This document shows, one piece after another, positions 9,858-19,113 of a DNA stretch of 64,000 nt. The notes under the pieces are model-generated. The model was not told the DNA's origin, ran no database searches, and saw nothing but the letters and a program-made list of their open reading frames with translations. Each line of letters begins with the position of its first letter. Within the stretch, counting starts at the first letter, position 1. Made by a program: the position numbers and the translations under genes. Source of the DNA: Lolliginicoccus suaedae (GTDB taxonomy: Bacteria; Actinomycetota; Actinomycetes; Mycobacteriales; Mycobacteriaceae); the NCBI RefSeq assembly GCF_008312885.1, contig NZ_VSSO01000003.1:310001-374000 (forward strand), given 5' to 3'.

Positions 9858-12355
9858 TAGAGCGACTCCATTATGTTCTGCGCGGTAACGGAGGGATTCC
9901 ACCACTGATGCGCCAGATACTCCGGGCGCTCTGGCGATTGTGTTCCGGTCGCAAGCAAGACTATTCGTGGCGGACCGGGGACTGTCAACCATCGTTGCTG
10001 GACCGCGCCGTCGATGGAGACTATTAGCGCTGGCGCGACGAATGGGTACGGCCGATTGGGAAGTTCTCTATCCAGGGCGACATACCGCTTTTTGGCGAGT
10101 GCAGAGCGCACGACTTCATAGCTGCTTTGGGCAATTACTTGAGAGACACCTGTGTCGATTAGTCGCCCAACAAGTTCACGCAGTCTACGGCGAGTAAACC
10201 ACTCAGGTTCTGCGTGGACGATCAATGCGGACTTGTGCGCGAACTTCTGCATGGCTGGTGCGGACAGGGTTCCTCCGATCTCATACTTGGCCATCGGCAG
10301 TTGGATCGTGCCCGGCGAGGTCAACCCGTCTCGCCCACACCCGGGACAACCGCTACACACAGGCGCTGGGTTCGACCGAGCCACTACAGTCCCTCGCATT
10401 GACTGGACATAGGTGTAACATTCGGCAAACAGTTTGCCGAAGCATTTGCTACCGGATGTCAGCGACATAACTGCCGCGAGATCATTGCCCCGAAGTTTGT
10501 ATATGGAGTCTCTCAACTGGTGAAGTCTACTATCCATTGCAACTTCGTCGAAGTTGTCCGTCGCAAACTCGATTGCTACCCTAGACCGGCGGGCCTCCCA
10601 ATCAGATTCACTGAGTGTGACTGGAGGAATAGGGTGATTTGCGAAACGAATCAGGCCTGCGCGTGCCATTAGCACCAAAGTGTTCATGTTCCACAGTTCG
10701 TTCTTATCGGAGTTCCATCGTCCGTGGTGTGGAATCGCACTTCGACTGACCGATCTCGGGGGTCCCGCATCCATTGTTGCCTTCATCGCCGACCATCGAT
10801 TCCACGCCTTTTCCCTGCCAATGAGAGTTGGGTCTCCCACTCTGGAGTCACGTCGATGGGATTCGAGGGCAAGGATCGCTACTGCTACTGCTGCGTGGCC
10901 GTCGCGCCCGGCACGGCCAACCTCCTGATAGTAGGCACTCACGGAGGTGGGCGTTCCAATGTGGACGACCGCCCTAACGTCTTGTTGGTCCACTCCCAAA
11001 CCGAATGCGGACGTACCGACCACAATATCAGCAGTAGTAGCGTGTGGGCCGCCACGCCATTCACGCAGGATTTCTTCGCGGTCGGCGGTGCCAGTATCCC
11101 CCGTGAACAATCGGATACGTCGATGGCCATCCGATCTGAGAAGTTCATAGACTTCACGAGCGTCCTGCTTGCGCGAGGCATACACCACTAGCGGCCTGGG
11201 AAGAATCCGAATCGCTTCTCGAATTCGCTCATCACGGGTGGCCTTGTCGGGGCCCATGCTACGAAGATAGCGAATTTCAGTGCGCAAGTTCGGTGAAGCA
11301 GCGAATCTATCATCCGCTGACCGACCGAATAACAAATCGTTCAGTTGCAGGCCATACTGTGCCAGTGTGGCAGTCTGGAGCACTGTGATTGGGGGTGAAT
11401 GGCCGTTTCGTTCAGCTTCGTTAACCAATTGATCTCTAACCGTGGCTAGTTGCTGGAACTCTGGCCGAAAGTCGAGCCCCCACTCATATACAAGGTGAGC
11501 TTCATCTACAACAAAGGCACGGATCAGCCCGCTAGCAGCGGCCTGTGCGAGTGGAAACTCCAGGCCCACCAAGGACTCCGGTGATGTCACTAGCAATCTC
11601 TGCTTGCCGTCTCTGATCCGCTGTCTAATCAAGGTGCGATCGGAACTGTCTAGTCCACTGTGCCAAGCTACGGGAGTTGGAATTGTAGGGGCTACCTTGC
11701 GTACGGAGTGCTCTTGATCCAAAGCAATCGCGACTGTGGGGACCACCATGACAGTCAAACCGTCTGAATGGAGCAGTGCATGGATGTAGCCGACGACCGA
11801 TTTGCCCTCCCCGGTGGGCAGGACAACATGCGTCACTGAACCAGGAGGGGCTAGCGCTACAGCACGTAGCGCATCGCGCTGCGCGGCAGACCGGTTTCTA
11901 GAGAAATTCGTCACGCGCTCGAAAGCAGGATCAGCCTCGACCTCGCTGAAGTCTCGACTCAAGGTGCTTGCGGGGTCGCGGCCCGGCAAATGAAGCCTGC
12001 CAGGAGCCGCTGCAGCGAGGTCAACTGCGGCCGAACTACCCTCTAGCCACGCCGGCTCCCACGAAGCGGGCGAGGTGAGCCGAAGTGATTTCGTGCCCAT
12101 TTGTGAACTCGATAGCTTCGCGTCGCGCGCGGCATCTGCTAGCCCGATAGATTCTGGGACGTCCAGGTGCATCCGGTGATCGGCACGTCCGCCTGCTGCG
12201 ATCAGAACCTGGCGTGCAAGCGCTGCGATGTCGCGTGGTCCAGCCGAGTGGGGCGCGTGAATGACCGCGTCGAGGAGTCGCCTGCGCGGCCCGGAGAAGC
12301 CATTTGCTTCGGCTCCCGCGAGCGCCGCGCGCAATCCATACAGGTCGTCCCTCAA
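9857..12355 (-). CDS. dpdF: DpdF, RecQ-like ATP-dependent helicase
   Basis: The 832-aa protein has the full set of RecQ-type signatures: Walker A LPTGEGKS (179-186), DEAH with RecQ-like follow-up DEAHLVYEWGLDFRPEF (284-300), and motif VI QEVGRAGRDG (477-486). A cysteine-rich segment (CSGCPGCG) lies in the C-terminal third, in the region where RecQ helicases carry a zinc-binding module. The start is TTG at 12355, overlapping the dpdE stop (TTGA) with AGGGA upstream. An RecQ-family helicase next to a SNF2-like one is diagnostic of dpdF-dpdE. It is probably needed to unwind or translocate DNA during restriction. Confidence 0.85.
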   Translation of the reverse strand: MRDDLYGLRAALAGAEANGFSGPRRRLLDAVIHAPHSAGPRDIAALARQVLIAAGGRADHRMHLDVPESIGLADAARDAKLSSSQMGTKSLRLTSPASWEPAWLEGSSAAVDLAAAAPGRLHLPGRDPASTLSRDFSEVEADPAFERVTNFSRNRSAAQRDALRAVALAPPGSVTHVVLPTGEGKSVVGYIHALLHSDGLTVMVVPTVAIALDQEHSVRKVAPTIPTPVAWHSGLDSSDRTLIRQRIRDGKQRLLVTSPESLVGLEFPLAQAAASGLIRAFVVDEAHLVYEWGLDFRPEFQQLATVRDQLVNEAERNGHSPPITVLQTATLAQYGLQLNDLLFGRSADDRFAASPNLRTEIRYLRSMGPDKATRDERIREAIRILPRPLVVYASRKQDAREVYELLRSDGHRRIRLFTGDTGTADREEILREWRGGPHATTADIVVGTSAFGLGVDQQDVRAVVHIGTPTSVSAYYQEVGRAGRDGHAAVAVAILALESHRRDSRVGDPTLIGREKAWNRWSAMKATMDAGPPRSVSRSAIPHHGRWNSDKNELWNMNTLVLMARAGLIRFANHPIPPVTLSESDWEARRSRVAIEFATDNFDEVAMDSRLHQLRDSIYKLRGNDLAAVMSLTSGSKCFGKLFAECYTYVQSMRGTVVARSNPAPVCSGCPGCGRDGLTSPGTIQLPMAKYEIGGTLSAPAMQKFAHKSALIVHAEPEWFTRRRLRELVGRLIDTGVSQVIAQSSYEVVRSALAKKRYVALDRELPNRPYPFVAPALIVSIDGAVQQRWLTVPGPPRIVLLATGTQSPERPEYLAHQWWNPSVTAQNIMESL

Positions 12356-15300
12356 GCTTCGTCCCTGCCACGGTCGAATGGGTTCTCCTCTGAAAGCACA
12401 ATCATACCGAATGAGTCAACGATGATCTCAGGGTGACACACTGCGTCCTCGAGAAGAGGTCGCAGCGCATCTTCCAACTGTATTTCGTCTCGTACTGCGG
12501 CAGCATCCCCCGGTGTCGCGCGGGCCCTGGCTTCAAGCGCCTGGATCCTGACGTCGTGGCTCGATTCCAGTTCGCGACGGGCCCTGAGTTTCATTTCAAC
12601 TACCTCGGCGCTGGCGAGGAACGATTGTTGGACGGACTGTTCAGCCTTGCGTAGCTCCTCTGCCCAGACCCCCTCAGGTAGAATCTCCACGGCTGCATGG
12701 ATACGCCGATGCGACAGGTTGAAGTCACCCCGTCCGGAGCGTGCCGAGTCCGGCTTGGTGTAGGGCAATCCGAGCAATGCCAAAACTCCCTCATCAGGTG
12801 CATCGCCGAAAATATCACGCCAGGTAGTTTGTACGAGAGGAGGCAATGCTGTGTCCACTCTACGTTGTACCGCATTGGCATCGAGGTGACCCAACTGGTG
12901 TCCAGACAGGTCGACGCGTCGTGCCTCAACATGAAGGTCGAACCGCAGCCACATGGTGTTCGGTCCGGAATAGGCGGAGGACCAACGCCACATGCCCCAC
13001 GACCGACCGCGATCGTCGTGACGGAGATAGTCCTCGAGGGCATCCATGAGCAGTGAGCCCGTTCGCAGGAGACCGATCCCCTCACTGGAGGCCACGGCGC
13101 GAACCCCAGTCCACGACTGCTGTAGGGGAACCTGAAAATCTCGAAGGATCCGATGCCAGGGAACTAGAGGCATCTGTTCTTTACGGTCACGGTTGCCGAG
13201 ACGGTAGGTGTTGGCCGATTCAGCGACCTTTTCCCGAACGAATCGCAGATTTCCAGGGACACCAGATGATATCGCCCCAGGACAGGTGGCCATCAGGCTA
13301 TCGACGATGTCGCCGATCTCCGAATCTAAGGCTCTATCAAAGTCTCTCAACCTGGCGGAGAAACCTAGTTCTTCGCTATCAATCGAAGCTGAATCAATTG
13401 CATCTTGCTCCTCGACTGCTCGTTTCTCTCTCTCAAGTTCCTCACGCACACGCTCGCTAATACTTGAAATGTCATCATACGGATCTAGTAGTCTCTTCCA
13501 AACCCAAACAGAGATCTCTTCCACTGCCCTCTGAAGGCCTGCTACCGACTGATTGTGCACGTCAAACCCATCGGCGACGACGACCCCCCAACGATGCCCC
13601 ACACCATGTGGAGGTTCGACAACAATACTTCTCCACGGCGATGGTGTGCGCTTCCACCTGTCGACACGGCCGATGCGTTGCTCAAGTTCATTGACTTCAA
13701 ATGGCAAACCAACGTGAACCAGCACGGTGGCAAACTGGAGGTTCAACCCTTCGTGCGCAGTACCATCTGCTATCAGCCAGTGGCATCGAGATGCTCGAAG
13801 ATCCTCCACCGACTGTTGGATCTCCGTCGGCGAGGTTGCCCCGTCCACCAATCTGATATCGTTTGGGGCAACAGCGTAGTCCTCTAGGGCGCGTCGCATA
13901 CTTGCTGCGCCACGCGAGGAACTCGTGAAGACGACAATTCGATCTGTCGCGGACACCTCATACGTGAGAGCGTCAGCCACCGCTGCGATCACCTCCCCGG
14001 CACATAGGTGATGATCCGTCGGTGCTTCGAGCACGCCGCCCGACGCTTCTGCGATTCTGGCAAGCTCAGTGGCATCGAGGCACTGCGCAACAATTTCTCC
14101 GATTAGTTGCGCCGCGCTCGCTGACTCCAGTTCGCCCTGCTCGACAGCAACGAGCAGAGAATTCCGACACTCCTCGATGTAGTTGGTTACTCCTGACCAT
14201 AAAAGCAACTCGTCGGTCAGATCGAGGCTACTCGCCCCCGTTCGTGCCGACAGTGGGAACTCCTCGCGCAGTGCTGGCGTGCGACGTGATCGAATCATGC
14301 GCCGATGCACCTGATATCGATCGGTTACTAAGCGACGGAAACGATGTATGAGATGCCCCCGCTTCGCCTCATCAATCTCCAACACTATTTCATTAAGTAG
14401 CGATTCCAGATCCAAGTCGCCGGCAATCACTTTGCCAAGGTCCCGCGCAATACCACCGAGAAGGAAACTCGGTGTCCTTGAGGTAAGGCGCAGGAGTCCA
14501 CGACCTAGCGCTTGCCGGGAACTCACCCGTCTGCGCAACTCCTCGATGCCTTCGAGACGGTACGCTTGAGGATCAAGCAAATTGAGCATCGCAAGGAAAG
14601 TGGATTCATGGTGCAATACGGGTGTAGCGGAAAGAAGCAGCAACCGTGGTGATGAATGCACAATCTCACTCAGCGCACGATGGCGACCTCGTCGACATTC
14701 GTCGTCCGATGTAGCGTCTTTAGCAAGATTGTGCGCCTCATCGACAACAACGATGTCAGCGACACGCCAATCTGCTGAAGTACTGAAAGTTCCAAAGGAG
14801 AATACCGCATCAGGGAAGTCGCGTCGGCGAAGTTTCTGTTCCACCTCGCTTCGCCACTGCTCAACAATGTGGTCGGGGAGAATGAACTGTACATGCAACT
14901 GCGGTAAGTCGAGAAGTAGTTGTCGCAGAATTAGAATAGTTTCAATGGTCTTTCCGAGTCCCACCTCGTCCGCAAGTAGGTACCGCTGCGTGTGATCGCT
15001 CAATACCTTGCGCGCAGCGTCCAACTGGTGCGGATACAACTCGACTGGGGTCGAAAGAAGTCCTGCCATCCCCCGCGCCTCCTTGCGTTGCAGGAGCACA
15101 CTTCGCAGGAATGGCGAACGAATCTCTGAGTTGTAAGGAGACTCAAAGACTCCCGCAGCAGCAAAACCCAATGGATCGTCTAGATTTGCTTTCCAACGAA
15201 TATGCAGATCTGCAATTTTGCGCATCACCAACTGGCCGTTAACCGATTTTACAGCTGCGTAACGGTCATCGGCAATATAATCAATCCGGCCCGAACGCCA

Positions 15301-15591
15301 TGCAGGGAAATCACCATTTTCCTCGCGCCAGAACACGCGAGTCTCGGGGGGCAAGTCCGCGGCCTTGAGTTGTCGATCCCTAGCTACAGCCAATTCGATT
15401 GGATTACTGTCGTGGCGCTCGGGGGTGTCGAAATAAGCGACGATTATTTCATTGTTAGTTGCACCTTGCCGAATAGCGGAACCCGGGCCGAAAGGATTCG
15501 ATTCGGTAGTGACGAACATCCCTTTCGATATTCCCCTCCCCTTCCGTCGAGGCGACGCGGAGTGTGCGCTGTCAATCCGACGACTCGGCAT
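12352..15591 (-). CDS. dpdE: DpdE, SNF2-like helicase/ATPase
   Basis: First gene of the operon. The 1079-aa frame shows SNF2/Rad54 features: DEVGLGKT (208-215), DEAH (284-287), SAT (321-323) and motif VI EQRIGRVDRW (637-646). The C-terminal ~400 residues are charged and helical. Two starts are possible. ATG 15591 has GGAAGGA six bases upstream; ATG 15519 removes 24 residues of low-complexity Ser/Arg and begins MFVTTESNPFG, but its purine stretch abuts the start. The DpdE assignment comes from the SNF2-type core and adjacency to dpdF. Codon and base use are clearly more AT-rich than in genes right of 16 kb, suggesting acquisition by transfer. Confidence 0.85.
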   Translation of the reverse strand: MPSRRIDSAHSASPRRKGRGISKGMFVTTESNPFGPGSAIRQGATNNEIIVAYFDTPERHDSNPIELAVARDRQLKAADLPPETRVFWREENGDFPAWRSGRIDYIADDRYAAVKSVNGQLVMRKIADLHIRWKANLDDPLGFAAAGVFESPYNSEIRSPFLRSVLLQRKEARGMAGLLSTPVELYPHQLDAARKVLSDHTQRYLLADEVGLGKTIETILILRQLLLDLPQLHVQFILPDHIVEQWRSEVEQKLRRRDFPDAVFSFGTFSTSADWRVADIVVVDEAHNLAKDATSDDECRRGRHRALSEIVHSSPRLLLLSATPVLHHESTFLAMLNLLDPQAYRLEGIEELRRRVSSRQALGRGLLRLTSRTPSFLLGGIARDLGKVIAGDLDLESLLNEIVLEIDEAKRGHLIHRFRRLVTDRYQVHRRMIRSRRTPALREEFPLSARTGASSLDLTDELLLWSGVTNYIEECRNSLLVAVEQGELESASAAQLIGEIVAQCLDATELARIAEASGGVLEAPTDHHLCAGEVIAAVADALTYEVSATDRIVVFTSSSRGAASMRRALEDYAVAPNDIRLVDGATSPTEIQQSVEDLRASRCHWLIADGTAHEGLNLQFATVLVHVGLPFEVNELEQRIGRVDRWKRTPSPWRSIVVEPPHGVGHRWGVVVADGFDVHNQSVAGLQRAVEEISVWVWKRLLDPYDDISSISERVREELEREKRAVEEQDAIDSASIDSEELGFSARLRDFDRALDSEIGDIVDSLMATCPGAISSGVPGNLRFVREKVAESANTYRLGNRDRKEQMPLVPWHRILRDFQVPLQQSWTGVRAVASSEGIGLLRTGSLLMDALEDYLRHDDRGRSWGMWRWSSAYSGPNTMWLRFDLHVEARRVDLSGHQLGHLDANAVQRRVDTALPPLVQTTWRDIFGDAPDEGVLALLGLPYTKPDSARSGRGDFNLSHRRIHAAVEILPEGVWAEELRKAEQSVQQSFLASAEVVEMKLRARRELESSHDVRIQALEARARATPGDAAAVRDEIQLEDALRPLLEDAVCHPEIIVDSFGMIVLSEENPFDRGRDEA

Positions 15592-16090
15592 CTAGTATCC
15601 TTCCCACGCACGCAACTGCTTGCAGCCTCCATGACGTCGGATGGGCGCAAGGTTGCCGAAGTTGCTGTGCAACGCAGCGTAGACCATGATACGCACAACT
15701 TAGACATGTATGGCTGTCCTAGCCCAAATCCTAGTCAAAGTCCTGGTTGCCAGGTGTGCGCGAGGGTCCGCGAGGACTTCGAAGATCCCGGAACGTGCGG
15801 TGGGGGCGAACGGTGGATCGCAGCAGTCAACTTCTGCTGGACACGCGGGTGCTCGCCGTTGCGGATCGCACCAAGACTGCGCCTCGGGGGGAGCCTAAGA
15901 CCTGGCTGAGAGCAGGCTTGGCGACCGAACAAGCTCTTGCCCAGCCTGACCACGCCGGAATAGAAAGGTAGGCTGCTCCTCTGGTTGATCTAGTGCACGA
16001 AGGCCGGACTGCCAACCAGGACCATTTGCATTCTGGATATTCTAATCCTTGAACATCTCGTAGCAGTGCCACTTTGGTGCGTCACACCAC
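15592..16090. other. Non-coding boundary between dpd island and core genome
   Basis: About 500 bases without a convincing gene. The left part is upstream of dpdE and should hold its promoter, but no clear -35/-10 pair was found. The right part is GC-rich and has short open frames on both strands, none with a recognisable protein. No tRNA, direct repeat or integrase remnant could be identified, so how the island entered is not visible. Confidence 0.5.
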
Positions 16091-16822
16091 CTACTCCGCC
16101 ACCTGCTCGACGATGCAGTCACTGGTCACGTCCCGATACGTATCGATGACCAGATGCACGGGGATATCGTGGGTCACGAAGTACTCCATCAGGATGCGGG
16201 TCAGCGTCGTATGCCCGATCGCCGGATCATCGGTGGGATTCACCAGCGCGAGCGCATCCTCGTACGGCATCAGCCCGTCCTCGCTACGGAACGGATCCAG
16301 GACCGGCGAGGACGGCAGCAGGGCGAACAGGGCATTCGGTCGCTTGGCGAGGAACTCCTCGTTGACTGCCGCGATCGCATACAGAAGATAGTCATCGGTG
16401 AGCAGTTGCTCGCCGTCACGGGTGTCCTGCATCGCCTCGGCAAACCCGTATCGCAGCGGACGGTCGTGGAAGCCCACGGAGGTCAGGTAGTGCACCATGG
16501 TTTCATCGATCTTCTCGTAGCCACGCGTCCCGCCCTGCGGATGGTTATTCCGCACGAGCGCTTCCTCTAGCGGCAAGAGATTTCCCGATTCATCCAGATA
16601 GCTAGCAAGGTCGCTGTTGAACTGACTGAGTCCTTCAGTCTCCTGCGCGTACAAAACTAGATTGTAGGTCAATAAAGTGAAATCGTCTGGGTACGAGATG
16701 CACGTGCGATCGAACGCCACCTCGGCCGGCGGTGGCCCCTCGGCGCAAGCAGTGGCTAGCAACAGGGTGGATAGAGTCGCACAAGCTATTCCTGACCAAC
16801 GCATATTGATCTGCACTTTCAT
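16091..16822 (-). CDS. Putative lipoprotein of a type VII secretion-associated cassette
   Basis: A 243-aa protein with a short basic N-terminus, a hydrophobic stretch (residues 11-25) and a lipobox-like ATAC ending in C26, so it is probably exported and lipidated. ATG 16822 overlaps the stop of the upstream 764-aa gene (ATGA). The mature part contains two copies of a short module, LPLEEAL at 83-89 and MPYEDAL at 185-191, each preceded by a Y-L stretch and an acidic residue plus Gly. A third copy is in the C-terminus of the upstream protein. The two therefore look like relatives. Function unknown; an envelope-anchored partner or immunity-like factor is a guess. Confidence 0.7.
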   Translation of the reverse strand: MKVQINMRWSGIACATLSTLLLATACAEGPPPAEVAFDRTCISYPDDFTLLTYNLVLYAQETEGLSQFNSDLASYLDESGNLLPLEEALVRNNHPQGGTRGYEKIDETMVHYLTSVGFHDRPLRYGFAEAMQDTRDGEQLLTDDYLLYAIAAVNEEFLAKRPNALFALLPSSPVLDPFRSEDGLMPYEDALALVNPTDDPAIGHTTLTRILMEYFVTHDIPVHLVIDTYRDVTSDCIVEQVAE

Positions 16823-19113
16823 TTCGGCACCTCGAGATCATCTTTCGTGGTTCTGATCTTGCCAATGAATTCGCTAACTTCATGACCCTGACCGTCGAGG
16901 GCAGAGTAGATATTTTCCTCAAATTTATCAGCTTTTGCTGACTCGCTCGACCGTGCGTTGTCCACGAATAGAGCATCATCGTAGGGCAGGAATGCTCCAT
17001 CGTCACCGCGATACTTATCGATACGCTCGTCCGCCTCCAGCGCTCCGCGCGCATCGAGCGACACGAGGAGGTTGTAGTAGTGGCGCGCGTCGACATGCTT
17101 CGAGCGCGCCCCGGTCTCGATATCCATCGGCTCGACGTTGGGCACGCTGTGGCTGGAATAGCCCTCGGCCAGAAGGCCGGTAGCCCCGCCCATGGCAGGC
17201 CCGGCGTGCGGCAGGAACGACAATACCGAGCCCGTGACAGTGCCCGTACGCTCGATCGCGGCGCGCTGCGCGTCCACGGCTTCCTGCCGGTCGGCGTTGC
17301 GGTCATCGACCTCTGTTAGGTATCCCTCGACGACGTACTCCTGGAGCCTGCCGACCACGCCTCCGAGCGAGATCAAGGACTGATCCTCGTAGAGCATGCT
17401 GGCGACGTAGCGATCCTCGATCTCCTCGATGGCCGTGTAGACGCTACTGTTCCAGTCCTCTGCCACTTCTGAGTTGCTGTCGATGACGGAGAACAGCCGC
17501 ATGGAGTCCTCCTCGACCATGTCCGAGAATCCCCGGGTGGTGAGCAATCCGCGTTCGATCAGCCCGATATCTGCGATGTACGGCGTCAATGCATTCGCTA
17601 TCGCGCGCGTCATGCTCGGGTCGTGCTGGCCGAGGGATTGCCCGTCGCGGTCGGGCAGGTTGAGGAATGCGTTGTGGTTGTTGCCGTTGATTCCGGAGTC
17701 GTCCGAAGAGATGGCGCTCGCGAGGCCGAATGCCGCTTCCCCTGCTCGTTGCGCTGTATCCAGGTTGGGTGATGTCGCGTCGTCCTGGATCCAGTCGATC
17801 AGCTTTTCCGCTGGCTCGCCGCCTTCGAGGAGGAGCCAGCCGACGGCGGTATCGCGGTCGTATCCGGGTAGTTCGTGCCCATCGCTGTAAGTGCCGGTGA
17901 GGATCGCGGCGGAGGAGTCCTCGTTGCGGGTGCCGATCTCGGTGAAGGTCTGCGCTATCCCGTCGTATTCGCCGCGCATCGGATAGGGGGTTGTCCTCGG
18001 TTCGAGGACATGATGCTCGGCCTCGTATCCGAGCGCATGGAAGTCCGCGGCCCGGTCAACGAGGTGGGCGCCGAGTTCCTCGCCGGGCGGATATGTGGCG
18101 TCCGAGGCTTCGAGAAGGTCGGCAAAGTCTCGGAGCGCCGTCATCTCGCTCGTGCCGGGATAGCGGTCCGCATCGCGGTTCCAATGGATGAGCTCGTGCA
18201 GATCGTCCGGGATCTGCTCGAATCCTCCTGGTCCGCGAACTTCACGGCCTGCGATTCCGGTGCCGATGTTCTCGTTCGACACTGCCAGGACAGCGTTCGC
18301 CAGCGCGGTCTGGTGCGCTGCGCTTTCCTCGGTTCCCTCATCGGCGTAGTGCCTGCTGAGCGCGAGGAGACCATTCATGCCCGCGTGCTCGACGAATTTG
18401 TTCATGAACATCAGTTGGTCAGGCGAAGCCGCGACAGGTTCGCCCGCTGCGAGAGCCTCCAGCTGCCGGGGCGTGAGACCCACGTCCTCGAGGTGCTCGC
18501 CAATGCTCTGAGCAAGCTCGGTGGGGATGCGCCCATAGATGCTGTCGTAGGGGATGTTGGTGGTGATGGCTTCCGCGAGCGCATCCCCAAGCCTCGCACC
18601 GGCGCCTGGCTCATGTCCCGAGTTGTGCGGTATAGCGCGGCCGAACTCGTCGGTGAACGCATCGAGCCGTGCCGCGAGGGCATTGTCCTGGGCCGTGAGA
18701 TCACCGACGAGATGGTTGATCCGGGTCTGCCAGGCGATGACCACACCCTCATCGACATCCGCGAGCGCCTGGACCTCCCAGGAATCAGTGACCGTCGCGG
18801 ACTGCGCGCCGATCTCGCGGACGAGATCCTGCAGGGCCGCGCATGTCGAACCGAGCGTGAAATGCGCGCGCTTGATGTCCTCGGCGACGTCCTCGATCAT
18901 CGTGGCGATCGTGCGGGTCTGCTGCCATTCGCTGCCCGCGCGCTCCCCCGCCGCAGTACTGGCATCCCCCGCCCATGTCTCGGTGAGCTGCGCGAACTCC
19001 TCGTTCGTGGCCTTGCCGCTGCTGAAGAGCGCGCCACCGGTGTTGTCGATCGCCTCGGCGTGCTTGGTGATCGAGTCCGTGCGCCACTGCATCACTGCGG
19101 TACGCGTGATCAT
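16819..19113 (-). CDS. Large WXG-like protein, probable type VII secretion substrate
   Basis: A 764-aa protein starting with an ATG that overlaps the stop of the EspC-like gene (ATGA). The first ~180 residues are helical with a W47-A48-G49 turn, as in WXG100/LXG-type helical hairpins. The middle is a long alpha-helical, acidic region resembling the mycobacterial TPR-repeat-region proteins found beside EspC-like genes. The C-terminus has a YNLLV stretch followed by LPYDDAL (709-715), the module shared with the next lipoprotein. No enzyme motif is visible. The small upstream EspC-like protein may be its co-secretion partner. Family and role are inferred from fold-level features and context. Confidence 0.65.
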   Translation of the reverse strand: MITRTAVMQWRTDSITKHAEAIDNTGGALFSSGKATNEEFAQLTETWAGDASTAAGERAGSEWQQTRTIATMIEDVAEDIKRAHFTLGSTCAALQDLVREIGAQSATVTDSWEVQALADVDEGVVIAWQTRINHLVGDLTAQDNALAARLDAFTDEFGRAIPHNSGHEPGAGARLGDALAEAITTNIPYDSIYGRIPTELAQSIGEHLEDVGLTPRQLEALAAGEPVAASPDQLMFMNKFVEHAGMNGLLALSRHYADEGTEESAAHQTALANAVLAVSNENIGTGIAGREVRGPGGFEQIPDDLHELIHWNRDADRYPGTSEMTALRDFADLLEASDATYPPGEELGAHLVDRAADFHALGYEAEHHVLEPRTTPYPMRGEYDGIAQTFTEIGTRNEDSSAAILTGTYSDGHELPGYDRDTAVGWLLLEGGEPAEKLIDWIQDDATSPNLDTAQRAGEAAFGLASAISSDDSGINGNNHNAFLNLPDRDGQSLGQHDPSMTRAIANALTPYIADIGLIERGLLTTRGFSDMVEEDSMRLFSVIDSNSEVAEDWNSSVYTAIEEIEDRYVASMLYEDQSLISLGGVVGRLQEYVVEGYLTEVDDRNADRQEAVDAQRAAIERTGTVTGSVLSFLPHAGPAMGGATGLLAEGYSSHSVPNVEPMDIETGARSKHVDARHYYNLLVSLDARGALEADERIDKYRGDDGAFLPYDDALFVDNARSSESAKADKFEENIYSALDGQGHEVSEFIGKIRTTKDDLEVPK

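Noticed and set aside
15735..15971. Short frames in the dpd/core gap, considered as transposase or integrase remnants
   Set aside because: No DDE, tyrosine-recombinase or IS terminal repeat could be recognised.
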